Shown here: positions 36,474 through 44,193 of the stretch, in pieces | How positions within the stretch are numbered: position 1 is the first letter of the stretch | How the letters are laid out: each line of letters begins with the position of its first letter | Source of the DNA: Pseudomonas viridiflava | GTDB taxonomy: Bacteria; Pseudomonadota; Gammaproteobacteria; Pseudomonadales; Pseudomonadaceae | NCBI RefSeq assembly: GCF_900573885.1 | Contig: NZ_UPSE01000283.1 | Coordinates: 1 to 64,000, forward strand | Direction of reading: 5' to 3' | DNA length: 64,000 bases | Program-made: the position numbers and the translations under genes | Notes under the pieces: generated by a model | What the model was told of the DNA's origin: nothing | The model's input: only the letters and a program-made list of their open reading frames with translations | Database searches by the model: none

Positions 36474-38632
36474 GCGTGATTTCCGGCGGCAATATTGATC
36501 TGATCGGCGCCACCACCGAGTCCGACAACGTGCTGCTGCAAACCAGCGGCACAGACAAGACCACCCGCGACGCTGCCAAAAACCTGGCGGGCAAACATCC
36601 CGGTGATACCACCCAATATGTCAGGAGCGCGGACGGCAGTTTGGTGCGGGTCGCTGGTGAGCCAGTACTTGCCGAATCGCAAGGGTTGAAAGTACAGGTG
36701 GTAGGCCATGGCGACGCTCACGGCGAAACAATCGGTGGGGCTGGCCTGGAGGATGTGGGCCGGATCATTGACCAGATAAGCGAGGAGTTTGGTTATTTAC
36801 CCAACAAAGTGACTTTGAACGGATGCAAAACCAACGCATGCCTGGCGCTTCAGTTACAGGAGAAGTACCCCCATATTGATGTGAGAGGTTTCGACCAGTC
36901 TCGAGCGGTAGGTGAAGACGGCCGCAAGTTCGACGTGCCCGACGACGATCCGCGGGCGCTGGCCGGCAGGCGCCCGCCAGCAGCTCATGGCAAAGCGGAC
37001 CGTGCAGATACGACAGCCCACAGAAGTCCGACTCCGGAACCGGATTACGTCGAGGATGTGCGAAGCCCAACTCCGACGCCTGATTACGACGTTGCGACAA
37101 GCGCTCGCCCGATCGGCACGGTCAAGCCGGATGGTACTTATGTTGATGCCACTTATGATCAACCCGCGGTTGTAAGACACCCGGCTTGGCGTCCTGTGTA
37201 TAACGATGCGTCAAGTGCTCGTCCGATTGACACGGGCAATGACGGCTACTTACTTTCAAGCGATCTAAATAAGGCTTTAAAAGGCGGACCGAACCGCGAC
37301 AATGCGTACGAAATTATTGACGAGTTGGCGGGTGCCAATGTCGCAGAAGACTTCGATGGCTATCTGCTACCGCAGGATACTTACGATGTTATAGGTGCCG
37401 GAAGGCCCGCTCGGCCTCCTGTGTATAACGATGCGACAAGCGCTCGCCCGATCGGCACGGTCAAGCCGGATGGTACTTATGTTGATGCCACTTATGATCA
37501 ACCCGCGGTTGTAAGACACCCGGCTTGGCGTCCTGTGTATAACGATGCGTCAAGTGCTCGTCCGATTGACACGGGCAATGACGGCTACTTACTTTCAAGC
37601 GATCTAAATAAGGCTTTAAAAGGCGGAACGAACCGCGACAATGCGTACGAAAGTATTGACGAGTTGGGGCGTGTCAATGCTGGAGAAGGGTCTGACGGCT
37701 ATCTGCTACCAGATAATACGGCGCGTACTTCTGATCGCGTAATCGACGAGAGAATCTACGCGACTATCGAAGAACTCGACCTCGGTGCCATCGAGACGGA
37801 CGCTGGCGGTTACCAGATACCGCCAGGAACACGCGCAGATCGAAACGAATATGAGCACACCATTCCGCGCCCGGACTATGCCGGTGCAGCTAACATCAAA
37901 CCTGTCGCTACGGGTGAAGACGGCTATCTGACTACCAAAAGTATTTATGAGGAAGTCAAGTACGCCGGACGCGATATTCCGAAGGCCGATTATGACGACG
38001 CCCGCTCTGTCAGGCCAAAAGCACCGAATGCCAAAGGTCTCCAGCCCCCTCCGCGCACCGTTAAAACCCAGCAACCTGTGCAGACCCATCGGGTTATTGT
38101 GCAAACCGGCAAAGACTCGGTGAGTAGGGAAGCTGCTGGAAACCTTGCCCAAAAGCATTCAGATCAGACCACTCAGTACGTCTGGAGAAACGACGGCACC
38201 CTTAGACTGCTGGCAGGGCTTTCTTTCGCCGAGATCGCAGACAGACTCAAAGTGCAGGTGGTTGGCCACGGTAAAACAGTTAAGACAGTTAACGGAGCGC
38301 TAGGCTTTATTGGCGGAGCAGGTGCTGCGGATGTAGCAGGAATTGCAAAAACCGTGGCGGGGCAGTTTGGCAAAACGGTGGATAAAATCACCTTGACCGG
38401 CTGTGACACTGCGGGCTGCCTGGCTTCTGAAGTGCGCAAGCAATTACCGGGAGTTGAGGTGAAAGGCTTTTCCAAGCCGATTGCGATTGGGGAAGATGGT
38501 CGCAAAATCCATAACGTCGATCCGCGTGACCCTCGTGCGTTGACCGGTAGTGAGGGCACGGAGGCAGGTAGCCACAAGTCATCCGGCGATAGTTCTGCCA
38601 TCGCTGCGGATGCCACATCGGGCTCAGAATAG
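36257..38632 (+). CDS. Protein with two peptidase C80 domains flanking a tyrosine-motif repeat region
   Basis: The open frame is 791 residues; genuine coding probably starts near 36433, since the earlier part is out of frame with the ESPR fragment. Residues 69-88 (GSSLSVISGGNIDLIGA) resemble the haemagglutinin-type repeats of TpsA proteins. C80 domain A covers about 91-235 (His151 in VVGHG, Cys190 in LNGC) and domain B about 611-760 (His671 in VVGHG, Cys716 in LTGC). C80 enzymes are the autoprocessing domains of MARTX and clostridial toxins; here His-to-Cys spacings are 39 and 45. Residues 259-590 are low-complexity, acidic and rich in Tyr (about 24), with repeated units such as PVYNDASSARPIDTGNDGYL. 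The tail is Ser/Gly-rich. I infer an effector- or toxin-like product; activity is unproven. Confidence 0.68.
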   Translation: MLRFPSINSAGLFVKTHRTFSTVGRCARLGCGGNSAGSKLWRYFCGQCCQWCSGHRDCQKAGPVDEEKGSSLSVISGGNIDLIGATTESDNVLLQTSGTDKTTRDAAKNLAGKHPGDTTQYVRSADGSLVRVAGEPVLAESQGLKVQVVGHGDAHGETIGGAGLEDVGRIIDQISEEFGYLPNKVTLNGCKTNACLALQLQEKYPHIDVRGFDQSRAVGEDGRKFDVPDDDPRALAGRRPPAAHGKADRADTTAHRSPTPEPDYVEDVRSPTPTPDYDVATSARPIGTVKPDGTYVDATYDQPAVVRHPAWRPVYNDASSARPIDTGNDGYLLSSDLNKALKGGPNRDNAYEIIDELAGANVAEDFDGYLLPQDTYDVIGAGRPARPPVYNDATSARPIGTVKPDGTYVDATYDQPAVVRHPAWRPVYNDASSARPIDTGNDGYLLSSDLNKALKGGTNRDNAYESIDELGRVNAGEGSDGYLLPDNTARTSDRVIDERIYATIEELDLGAIETDAGGYQIPPGTRADRNEYEHTIPRPDYAGAANIKPVATGEDGYLTTKSIYEEVKYAGRDIPKADYDDARSVRPKAPNAKGLQPPPRTVKTQQPVQTHRVIVQTGKDSVSREAAGNLAQKHSDQTTQYVWRNDGTLRLLAGLSFAEIADRLKVQVVGHGKTVKTVNGALGFIGGAGAADVAGIAKTVAGQFGKTVDKITLTGCDTAGCLASEVRKQLPGVEVKGFSKPIAIGEDGRKIHNVDPRDPRALTGSEGTEAGSHKSSGDSSAIAADATSGSE
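37094..37627 (+). repeat. 339-bp tandem duplication inside the C80 gene
   Basis: Bases 37094-37288 recur exactly at 37433-37627 (195 identical bases, offset 339, a multiple of three). Beyond the exact part the copies continue with scattered changes (AYEIIDEL versus AYESIDEL; GYLLPQ versus GYLLPD). Reading frame is preserved, so it is a recent coding duplication or gene conversion. Confidence 0.92.
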
Positions 38633-39047
38633 GGGCTGTCCAGCGGTTCCGACGGGCGCAAGAAGCGCTGACGCCAGCGCTTCAGTTGAACAAGTACGCG
38701 TCCACGCAGCTGAACAGACTGCGGATTGGTACTGCCAGGTAATTGCTAAGGCCACGTTGAATGAAAAGGGCAATAGTGCAGGGCAGATTCCACGACGCAC
38801 TCGCTTAGCGAACCAGTGAAATTAAGCAATCGGATTACAAGGACGGGCTGACTCCTTCACAGGGCTAGGTTACAAACTGATAGAGGTTGCAAGAGAACTG
38901 CCGCCTGAGGACCGCAAGCTCGTGTTGTCGGCCAAAACTGACGTCGAGGTGAACAACGTGGTGAATGGTTTGTTCAGGCCGCAAATTCTTGTGCCGTCGA
39001 TGGTTGGGTTGAAGAAAGGAGCGTTCCCCATTCATCAGCCTAAATAA
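38633..39047 (+). pseudogene. Decayed gene downstream of the C80 gene
   Basis: Pieces of one protein can be read in successive frames: a segment ending KATLNEKGNSAGQIPRRTR before 38819, a middle piece EIKQSDYKDGLTPSQG (stop), and an open end at 38862-39047 starting GLGYKLIEVARELPPEDRKL and finishing KKGAFPIHQPK. At least one frameshift and one stop interrupt it. I do not recognise the family. Its position directly after a secreted-toxin-like gene would suit an immunity gene or a C-terminal toxin tip, but nothing proves this. Confidence 0.55.
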
Positions 39048-39089
39048 CGTTGCAACTACCAAAGCTAAACGCCGGACGTAGTCGATAAG

Positions 39090-39125
39090 AAAGGCCGTTC
39101 CCCACAAGGGAACGGCCTTTTTTTA
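39090..39125 (+). terminator. Terminator at the right edge of the island
   Basis: AAAGGCCGTTCCC, loop CACAA, GGGAACGGCCTTTTTTT. It can stop transcription from the island and, in reverse, from the convergent curA-like gene. Confidence 0.9.
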
Positions 39126-39139
39126 GTTGCGTGTCTTTA

Positions 39140-40144
39140 TTAAACCTTAAGCACCAACTTGCCAAAATTCTCACCGCTGAACAGCTTCAGCAACGTCTCC
39201 GGGAACGTTTCCAACCCGTCGACAATATCTTCTTTGCTCTTCAGCTTGCCGGCTGCCATCCAGCCGCCCATTTCTTTGGCTGCGTCGGCGAACTGGCTGG
39301 CGTAGTCCATCACAACAAAGCCTTCCATGCGCGCACGGTTGACCAGCAGCGACAGGTAATTGGCCGGGCCCTTTACGTTTTCTTTGTTGTTGTACTGGCT
39401 GATGGCGCCGCAAATCACGATGCGCGCTTTCGGCGCGATGCGGGTCAGCACGGCGTCGAGAATGTCGCCGCCCACGTTGTCGAAATACACGTCCACGCCT
39501 TTGGGGCATTCGCGCTTCAAGCCGGCGTGCAGGTCTTCGTTTTTGTAATCGATCACGCCGTCAAAGCCGAGCTCGTCTTTGAGCAGCTTGCATTTCTCGG
39601 CGCCACCGGCAATGCCGACCACGCGGCAGCCTTTGATTTTGGCGATCTGCCCGACCACGCTGCCCACAGCACCCGCTGCGCCGGAAATCACTACGGTGTC
39701 GCCTTCTTTTGGCTGGCCGACGTCGAGAAAGGCGAAGTAGGCGGTCATGCCGGTCATGCCCAGCGCCGACAGATACAGCGGCAGCGGCGCGCGGTTGGGG
39801 TCCACCGGGTAGAAGCCTTTCGGCTCGCCGAGGAAGTAATCCTGCACGCCCAGTGCGCCGTTCACGTAAGTGCCCACCGGGAATTTGTCGTTTTGCGAGG
39901 CAACTACTTTGCCCACGCCCAGGGCGCGCATTACTTCGCCAATGCCAACTGGCGGAATGTAGGACTTGGCATCGTTCATCCAGCCGCGCATGGCCGGGTC
40001 GAGCGACAGGTATTCGTTTTTTACCAGAATCTGGCCGGGGCCGGGCTCGCCGACCGGATTTTCCACATAGCTGAACGTGTCGCGGCTCGGCAGACCAACA
40101 GGGCGTTGGGCGAGCAGGAATTGACGGTTGAGTTGGGTGGTCAT
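39140..40144 (-). CDS. NADP-dependent medium-chain oxidoreductase (CurA-like)
   Basis: Zinc-free medium-chain dehydrogenase/reductase of the CurA/leukotriene B4 reductase type, 334 residues, reducing double bonds of alpha,beta-unsaturated carbonyls with NADPH. NEYLSLDPAMRGWMND near residue 43 is the family N-terminal signature, VVISGAAGAVGSVVGQIAK near 148 is the NADPH fold, and KGVDVYFDNVGGDILDAVL near 217 is also characteristic. I start at ATG 40144 (MTTQLNRQFLLAQRP), with GAG nine bases upstream; the GTG at 40153 would add three residues. It stands alone. Confidence 0.9.
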   Translation of the reverse strand: MTTQLNRQFLLAQRPVGLPSRDTFSYVENPVGEPGPGQILVKNEYLSLDPAMRGWMNDAKSYIPPVGIGEVMRALGVGKVVASQNDKFPVGTYVNGALGVQDYFLGEPKGFYPVDPNRAPLPLYLSALGMTGMTAYFAFLDVGQPKEGDTVVISGAAGAVGSVVGQIAKIKGCRVVGIAGGAEKCKLLKDELGFDGVIDYKNEDLHAGLKRECPKGVDVYFDNVGGDILDAVLTRIAPKARIVICGAISQYNNKENVKGPANYLSLLVNRARMEGFVVMDYASQFADAAKEMGGWMAAGKLKSKEDIVDGLETFPETLLKLFSGENFGKLVLKV

Positions 40145-40378
40145 GGCTATCACTCATGGCAGGGAAACAGTGGTGATAGACCCCTGCCGGCGTGAGGGCA
40201 AGGTTTGATCGTTAGCGGAATGCAGACTCATCCATCTGCTAAATGGCGCGGCGCATGGCTTTATCACTGCGCTGGATTACTGTTACTCGCGGCCTTAAAT
40301 AGTGCTGACGCGCAGGGCGCGGCGCTGGCTAGACTTGCCGCCCATAACAATTCGATACCACGAAAGAGGGATAAAGGA

Positions 40379-41140
40379 ATGAGCATGACTTTCTCCGGCC
40401 AGGTTGCCCTGGTCACTGGCGGTGCCAACGGTATTGGCCGCGCCACGGCGCAGGCTTACGCGGCCGAGGGTCTTAAAGTAGTGGTATCGGATGTGGACGT
40501 AGCGGGCGGCGAAGGCACGGTCGAGCTCATTCGTGCGGCCGGTGGTGACGCCACGTTTATTCGCTGCGACGTGACCAAAGACGCCGAAGTTCAGGCGCTG
40601 ATGGCAGGCGTGGTCGACGCTTATGGTCGTCTCGATTACGCGTTCAACAACGCCGGTATCGAGATCGAGAAAGGCCGCGTGGCTGAAGGCAACGAAGCCG
40701 AGTTCGACGCGATCATGGGCGTCAACGTCAAAGGCGTTTGGCTGTGCATGAAGTATGAGCTGCCGTTGATCATGGCGCAGGGTGGCGGTGCCATCGTCAA
40801 CACCGCCTCGGTGGCCGGCCTTGGCGCAGCGCCTAAGATGAGCATTTACGCAGCCTCGAAACACGCGGTAATCGGCCTGACCAAATCGGCAGCGATTGAA
40901 TATGCGAAGAAGAAAATTCGCGTTAACGCCGTGTGCCCGGCCGTAATCGACACCGATATGTACCGCCGTGCCCATGAGGCCGATCCGACCAAAGCCAACT
41001 TCGTAGCCGCCATGCACCCGGTCGGGCGTATCGGCAAGGTCGAGGAAATTGCTGCGGCCGTGATGTATCTGTGCAGCGACAACGCCGCGTTTACCACTGG
41101 CCACTCGCTGGCGGTGGATGGTGGGTCTACTGCTATTTGA
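40379..41140 (+). CDS. SDR-family oxidoreductase (glucose 1-dehydrogenase type)
   Basis: Short-chain dehydrogenase of 253 residues. VTGGANGIGRATA near residue 12 binds the cofactor, DVDVAG suggests NAD(H) preference by its acidic residue, NNAGIE is near 90, the catalytic Ser is in TASVAG near 142 and Tyr/Lys in YAASKHA near 156. The end VDGGSTAI is typical. GGAATG: the ATG at 40379 follows AAAGGA. Substrate unknown. A REP element follows the gene, so it is probably a one-gene unit. Confidence 0.9.
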   Translation: MSMTFSGQVALVTGGANGIGRATAQAYAAEGLKVVVSDVDVAGGEGTVELIRAAGGDATFIRCDVTKDAEVQALMAGVVDAYGRLDYAFNNAGIEIEKGRVAEGNEAEFDAIMGVNVKGVWLCMKYELPLIMAQGGGAIVNTASVAGLGAAPKMSIYAASKHAVIGLTKSAAIEYAKKKIRVNAVCPAVIDTDMYRRAHEADPTKANFVAAMHPVGRIGKVEEIAAAVMYLCSDNAAFTTGHSLAVDGGSTAI

Positions 41141-41190
41141 TTTGGGATTTGATTCATCGCGGCTAAAGCCACACTCACGAATGACCGCAA

Positions 41191-41263
41191 ATCCGTAGGA
41201 GCGAGCTCTCTCGCGAAGCTTGTGATGTTTAAGAGCTTCGCGAGCAAGCTCGCTCCTACAACG
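41191..41263. repeat. REP inverted pair (second type)
   Basis: CGTAGGAGCGAGCTCTCTCG and AGCTTCGCGAGCAAGCTCGC with CTCCTACA form opposed arms; a half copy of the CATCGCGGCTAAAGCC type lies just before at 41156. Located between convergent genes. Confidence 0.85.
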
Positions 41264-41277
41264 GCTCCGGTGGCCGG

Positions 41278-42144
41278 CTAAACGAACGCCCGATACTGCA
41301 CTTCGAAACCCAGCTCGCACGACTCCCCCTGCGCCAACAACCGCAACCCCGGCCGCCCTGGCAGGTGGTGCGCGTTCACCGGATGGCTCACCGGTTCTAC
41401 ACAGAAGAACGGTTTGTCCAGCGGACAGAACAGCAGAAAAAACGCGCTCCCCGTGGCGCTGAGTTCCAGCTGATAGCCACGGTCGGCCTGGCTGATCAGG
41501 GCACGTCCATCCCAACCGGTAAAGCCGTTGTCGACCAGCTCGTCAGGCAGCGCGGCGCCTTGGCGGAAATTCCACGCGGCTGGCAGCTCACTCAATTCGG
41601 TTGGTAAACGTCCTTCGTCGCACAGCCACACCTGATCGGCGTGAATCTGCAAGCGTGTGGCGGCTGTGCGCGGCAGATACGGATGCAAGCCCAGCCCATG
41701 CCAGCAAGGCTGCTCGGCGAGATGGGTAACGCGCAGTTGGATGCTCAGGCGCCCATTATCAAGACTGATGCGCTGCTCGGCGCGATAGGCAAATGGCACC
41801 GCGCTTTCCAGGCGCAGCAACAGGCTCGATGCGCTGTTTTCCACCACCTGCCACGCTTGCTGCCAGGCGCTGCCGTGAATGGGCAGAGGATCATTGGCGG
41901 CGTTGGGCTCCAGCGCCAGCCAGCCTTGCGGGCAATCAAACCCGCCGTGACTGATGCGGTTGGACCAGGGCGCCAGCGGGTAGCAACCGAGTTGCCGTGG
42001 ACCTTCGATCTCAGGCGGGCAGGGGCGCAGTAAATCGAGCTGATCGCTCAGGCGCTTCCAGGCTACGAGGCTGCCGCCGATGGAGGGCGCCACGGTGAGG
42101 CGGGTGAGGGCGTCTTCGATACTCACAAGGTCGCTAGCATTCAT
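41278..42144 (-). CDS. Aldose 1-epimerase family protein
   Basis: Galactose-mutarotase-like protein of 288 residues, cytosolic. Family features are APSIGGSLVAWKRL at the N-terminus, APWSNRISHGGF near 84 (sugar-contacting Arg), PIHGSAWQQAW near 111 (catalytic-type His), GLGLHPYLPR near 165 and the acidic region near the end (HHLPGRPGLRLLAQGE). Start MNASDLVSIEDALTRL is at 42144. It diverges from the GntR regulator beside the uronate genes, so it may convert the anomers of hexuronates or the parent sugars; this is inference. Confidence 0.85.
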   Translation of the reverse strand: MNASDLVSIEDALTRLTVAPSIGGSLVAWKRLSDQLDLLRPCPPEIEGPRQLGCYPLAPWSNRISHGGFDCPQGWLALEPNAANDPLPIHGSAWQQAWQVVENSASSLLLRLESAVPFAYRAEQRISLDNGRLSIQLRVTHLAEQPCWHGLGLHPYLPRTAATRLQIHADQVWLCDEGRLPTELSELPAAWNFRQGAALPDELVDNGFTGWDGRALISQADRGYQLELSATGSAFFLLFCPLDKPFFCVEPVSHPVNAHHLPGRPGLRLLAQGESCELGFEVQYRAFV

Positions 42145-42228
42145 GGGTTCACCGGTCTGTAGTGGAAGGCGCACGCGGCGGTGCGATGTGGAGTCGAAAT
42201 GCCGCAGTAATGCCGCATTCGGAGGGGT

Positions 42229-42241
42229 GTCATCGTACAAC
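42229..42241. promoter_or_regulatory. Candidate GntR operator, site 1
   Basis: GTCATCGTACAAC (complement GTTGTACGATGAC) between the divergent epimerase and GntR genes. It fits the palindrome GTTRTnnnAYRAC shared with sites at 49074 and 49353. Confidence 0.65.
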
Positions 42242-42290
42242 TGCTGAGATATGATGGCCGCCTGCCCGTTAGCCGAGAAAGACCGTCGAC

Positions 42291-43040
42291 ATGGAAATCC
42301 CAAGCCCGCAACCACGTGTGCGTCGCAAGCATCGCAGCCTCGCTCAGGAGCTGGTGACCGAGCTTTCGCAGCAAATTCGTGACGGTCTGATCAAGCGCGG
42401 CGAGAAGCTGCCCACCGAGTCGGCGATCATGGAGGCGCAGGGCGTCAGTCGTACGGTGGTGCGCGAAGCGCTGTCGCGTCTGCAGGCTTCCGGCCTGGTG
42501 GAAACGCGCCACGGCATCGGCACCTTTGTGCTGGACACACCCAGCCCCAGCGGCTTTCGTATTGACCCGGCGACCATCGTCACCCTGCGTGATGTGCTGG
42601 CGATTCTCGAGTTTCGCATCAGCCTGGAAGTGGAATCGGCCGGCTTGGCAGCGCAGCGTCGTACCGACGCTCAGTTGCAGGCCATGCGTGAGGTTCTGGA
42701 TGCCTTGCGTGAAAGCGCGGCTCATTCGGGCGATGCAGTGGCATCGGACTTCCAGTTCCACCTGCTGATTGCCGAAGCCACCGGCAACCGCTATTTCACC
42801 GACATCATGAGCCACCTGGGCACTAGCATCATTCCGCGCACACGGATCAATTCCGCGCGCCTTGCCCATGATGATCAGCGCCATTACATGGCCCGTCTCG
42901 AACGTGAACACGAGCAGATTTTCGAAGCCATCGCCCGCCAGGATTCCGATGCCGCTCGCGCTGCCGTGCGTTTGCACCTGACCAACAGCCGCGAACGTCT
43001 GCGCCAGGCCCACGAAGCGGCGCAGGCCGGCCAGGAATAA
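42291..43040 (+). CDS. GntR-family (FadR subfamily) regulator of the uronate/hexarate locus
   Basis: Transcriptional regulator of 249 residues. The winged helix-turn-helix domain spans about 15-85, with GEKLPTESAIMEAQGVSRTVVREALSRL as the recognition segment. The FCD ligand domain follows (RDVLAILEFRISLEVESAGL to AVRLHLTNSRERL), with the metal-binding type Asp/His residues in ASDFQFHLLIAEATGN. Proteins of this branch respond to sugar acids. Its position next to the epimerase and TRAP genes, and a shared 13-base palindrome, suggest it represses the uronate/hexarate genes. Confidence 0.88.
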   Translation: MEIPSPQPRVRRKHRSLAQELVTELSQQIRDGLIKRGEKLPTESAIMEAQGVSRTVVREALSRLQASGLVETRHGIGTFVLDTPSPSGFRIDPATIVTLRDVLAILEFRISLEVESAGLAAQRRTDAQLQAMREVLDALRESAAHSGDAVASDFQFHLLIAEATGNRYFTDIMSHLGTSIIPRTRINSARLAHDDQRHYMARLEREHEQIFEAIARQDSDAARAAVRLHLTNSRERLRQAHEAAQAGQE

Positions 43041-43046
43041 ACCCCG

Positions 43047-43964
43047 TCAGGCACGGCGGCCGCCGCGACGGTAAGTCAGCAAGACGATGCCGCTCACCAC
43101 GATCAGCCCGCCGATAATCTGCCCCGCGCTGAGCAACTGCCCCAGAATCAGCCAGCCGAACACCAGACTGGCCACCGGTTCGACGTTCATCACCGGCGCG
43201 TTGCGGGCCATGTCCAGGCGCGTCATGCAGATGAACAGGGTCGAAAACGCCACCCCGTAAAGCACCACCAGACACGCCAGCGCGATCCAGCCGGCGCTTG
43301 CCGATGGCAGGCCCAGGCCTCCCGGCATCACGCCGCTGACACCGGCAATGGCGACGCTGGAAAAGACGATAAGCATGGTCAGCATGCTGCGCACGGTGCC
43401 GACCATGCCGGCGAGTTTGTTGTCGGTAATCCACAGCGCCACGGCAAACACCATCGCCGCACCAATGCCAAACAGCACGCCCTCGAACCACTGAATGCCG
43501 TCATCCACGCCTTTGAGGCGCGAAGGCACATCCAGCGCAAATACCAGACCAAACAGAATTACGCCCATCAACACCATGGCACGTGGCGTTGGCCGCGCTC
43601 CGCCCAGCGCCCAGGTCAGCAGCACCAACAGAATGGGCGCGATGTTGACGATCAGCAGTGCCAAGGCCACCGGAATACGCGCTACGGTCGAATACACACA
43701 AAAGCTCTGCGCGGCGATCAACAGCCCCAACGCCAACTGCCACGGCCAGGTGCCCGCCGGCAGCTTCAGCGAATCGCGCCGCCACCACACCAACCCGGCC
43801 AGCACCAACGTGGTCACGCCCGAGCGACACAGAATCGCCAGCAACAAGCCAGTGTCGTGGTCGAACGCGATACGTGCAGCGATGTGGTTACCGGCGAAGC
43901 TGCTGGCGAGCAGAGCCAGAATCAGCACAGCGATATGGCGAGGGAAGAGGGCGGAGCTAGACAT
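43047..43964 (-). CDS. EamA-family (DMT) transporter
   Basis: Inner-membrane drug/metabolite transporter family protein of 305 residues with ten hydrophobic segments forming two EamA repeats. The start MSSSALFPRHIAVLILALLA at 43964 follows AAGGATGGTC. GVAFSTLFICMTRLDMARNA and VASLVFGWLILGQLLSAGQI are typical of the second repeat. It lies downstream of the TRAP operon and directly after a terminator whose T-run touches its ribosome-binding site. Substrate unknown; a metabolite exporter is plausible. Confidence 0.87.
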   Translation of the reverse strand: MSSSALFPRHIAVLILALLASSFAGNHIAARIAFDHDTGLLLAILCRSGVTTLVLAGLVWWRRDSLKLPAGTWPWQLALGLLIAAQSFCVYSTVARIPVALALLIVNIAPILLVLLTWALGGARPTPRAMVLMGVILFGLVFALDVPSRLKGVDDGIQWFEGVLFGIGAAMVFAVALWITDNKLAGMVGTVRSMLTMLIVFSSVAIAGVSGVMPGGLGLPSASAGWIALACLVVLYGVAFSTLFICMTRLDMARNAPVMNVEPVASLVFGWLILGQLLSAGQIIGGLIVVSGIVLLTYRRGGRRA

Positions 43965-43973
43965 GACCATCCT

Positions 43974-44010
43974 TATAAAAAAGGCCGCACCTAAGAAAAC
44001 GGGTGCGGCC
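43974..44010 (-). terminator. Terminator of the TRAP operon, directly before eamA
   Basis: On the minus strand GGCCGCACCC, a ten-base loop, GGTGCGGCC and TTTTTTATAAGG. The T-run merges into the ribosome-binding site of the EamA gene. Confidence 0.82.
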
Positions 44011-44087
44011 AATGCTGCTTAAAACAAAGGGCGCGTGGCGCCCAAAAATGTTAGCGAAACTGCTGCATTCGAGATTTCCTGAGCTAA

Positions 44088-44172
44088 GGCCAGGCAAGGC
44101 GCCCCGCAGCTTTTAAGCGCAGCGTACTGCAGTACGTGAGCATTAAAAGCGAGGACGCAACGCCGCCTGGCC
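44088..44172. repeat. Structured repeat, copy 1 (GGCCAGGCAAGGCG / CGCCGCCTGGCC)
   Basis: Long imperfect stem-loop: GGCCAGGCAAGGCG at 44088-44102 faces AACGCCGCCTGGCC at 44159-44172; inner arms GCTTTTAA/TTAAAAGC and a central GTACTGCAGTAC palindrome extend it. A related copy lies at 46082. Confidence 0.75.
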
Positions 44173-44193
44173 GACGATCAGGAGATCGGTTTC

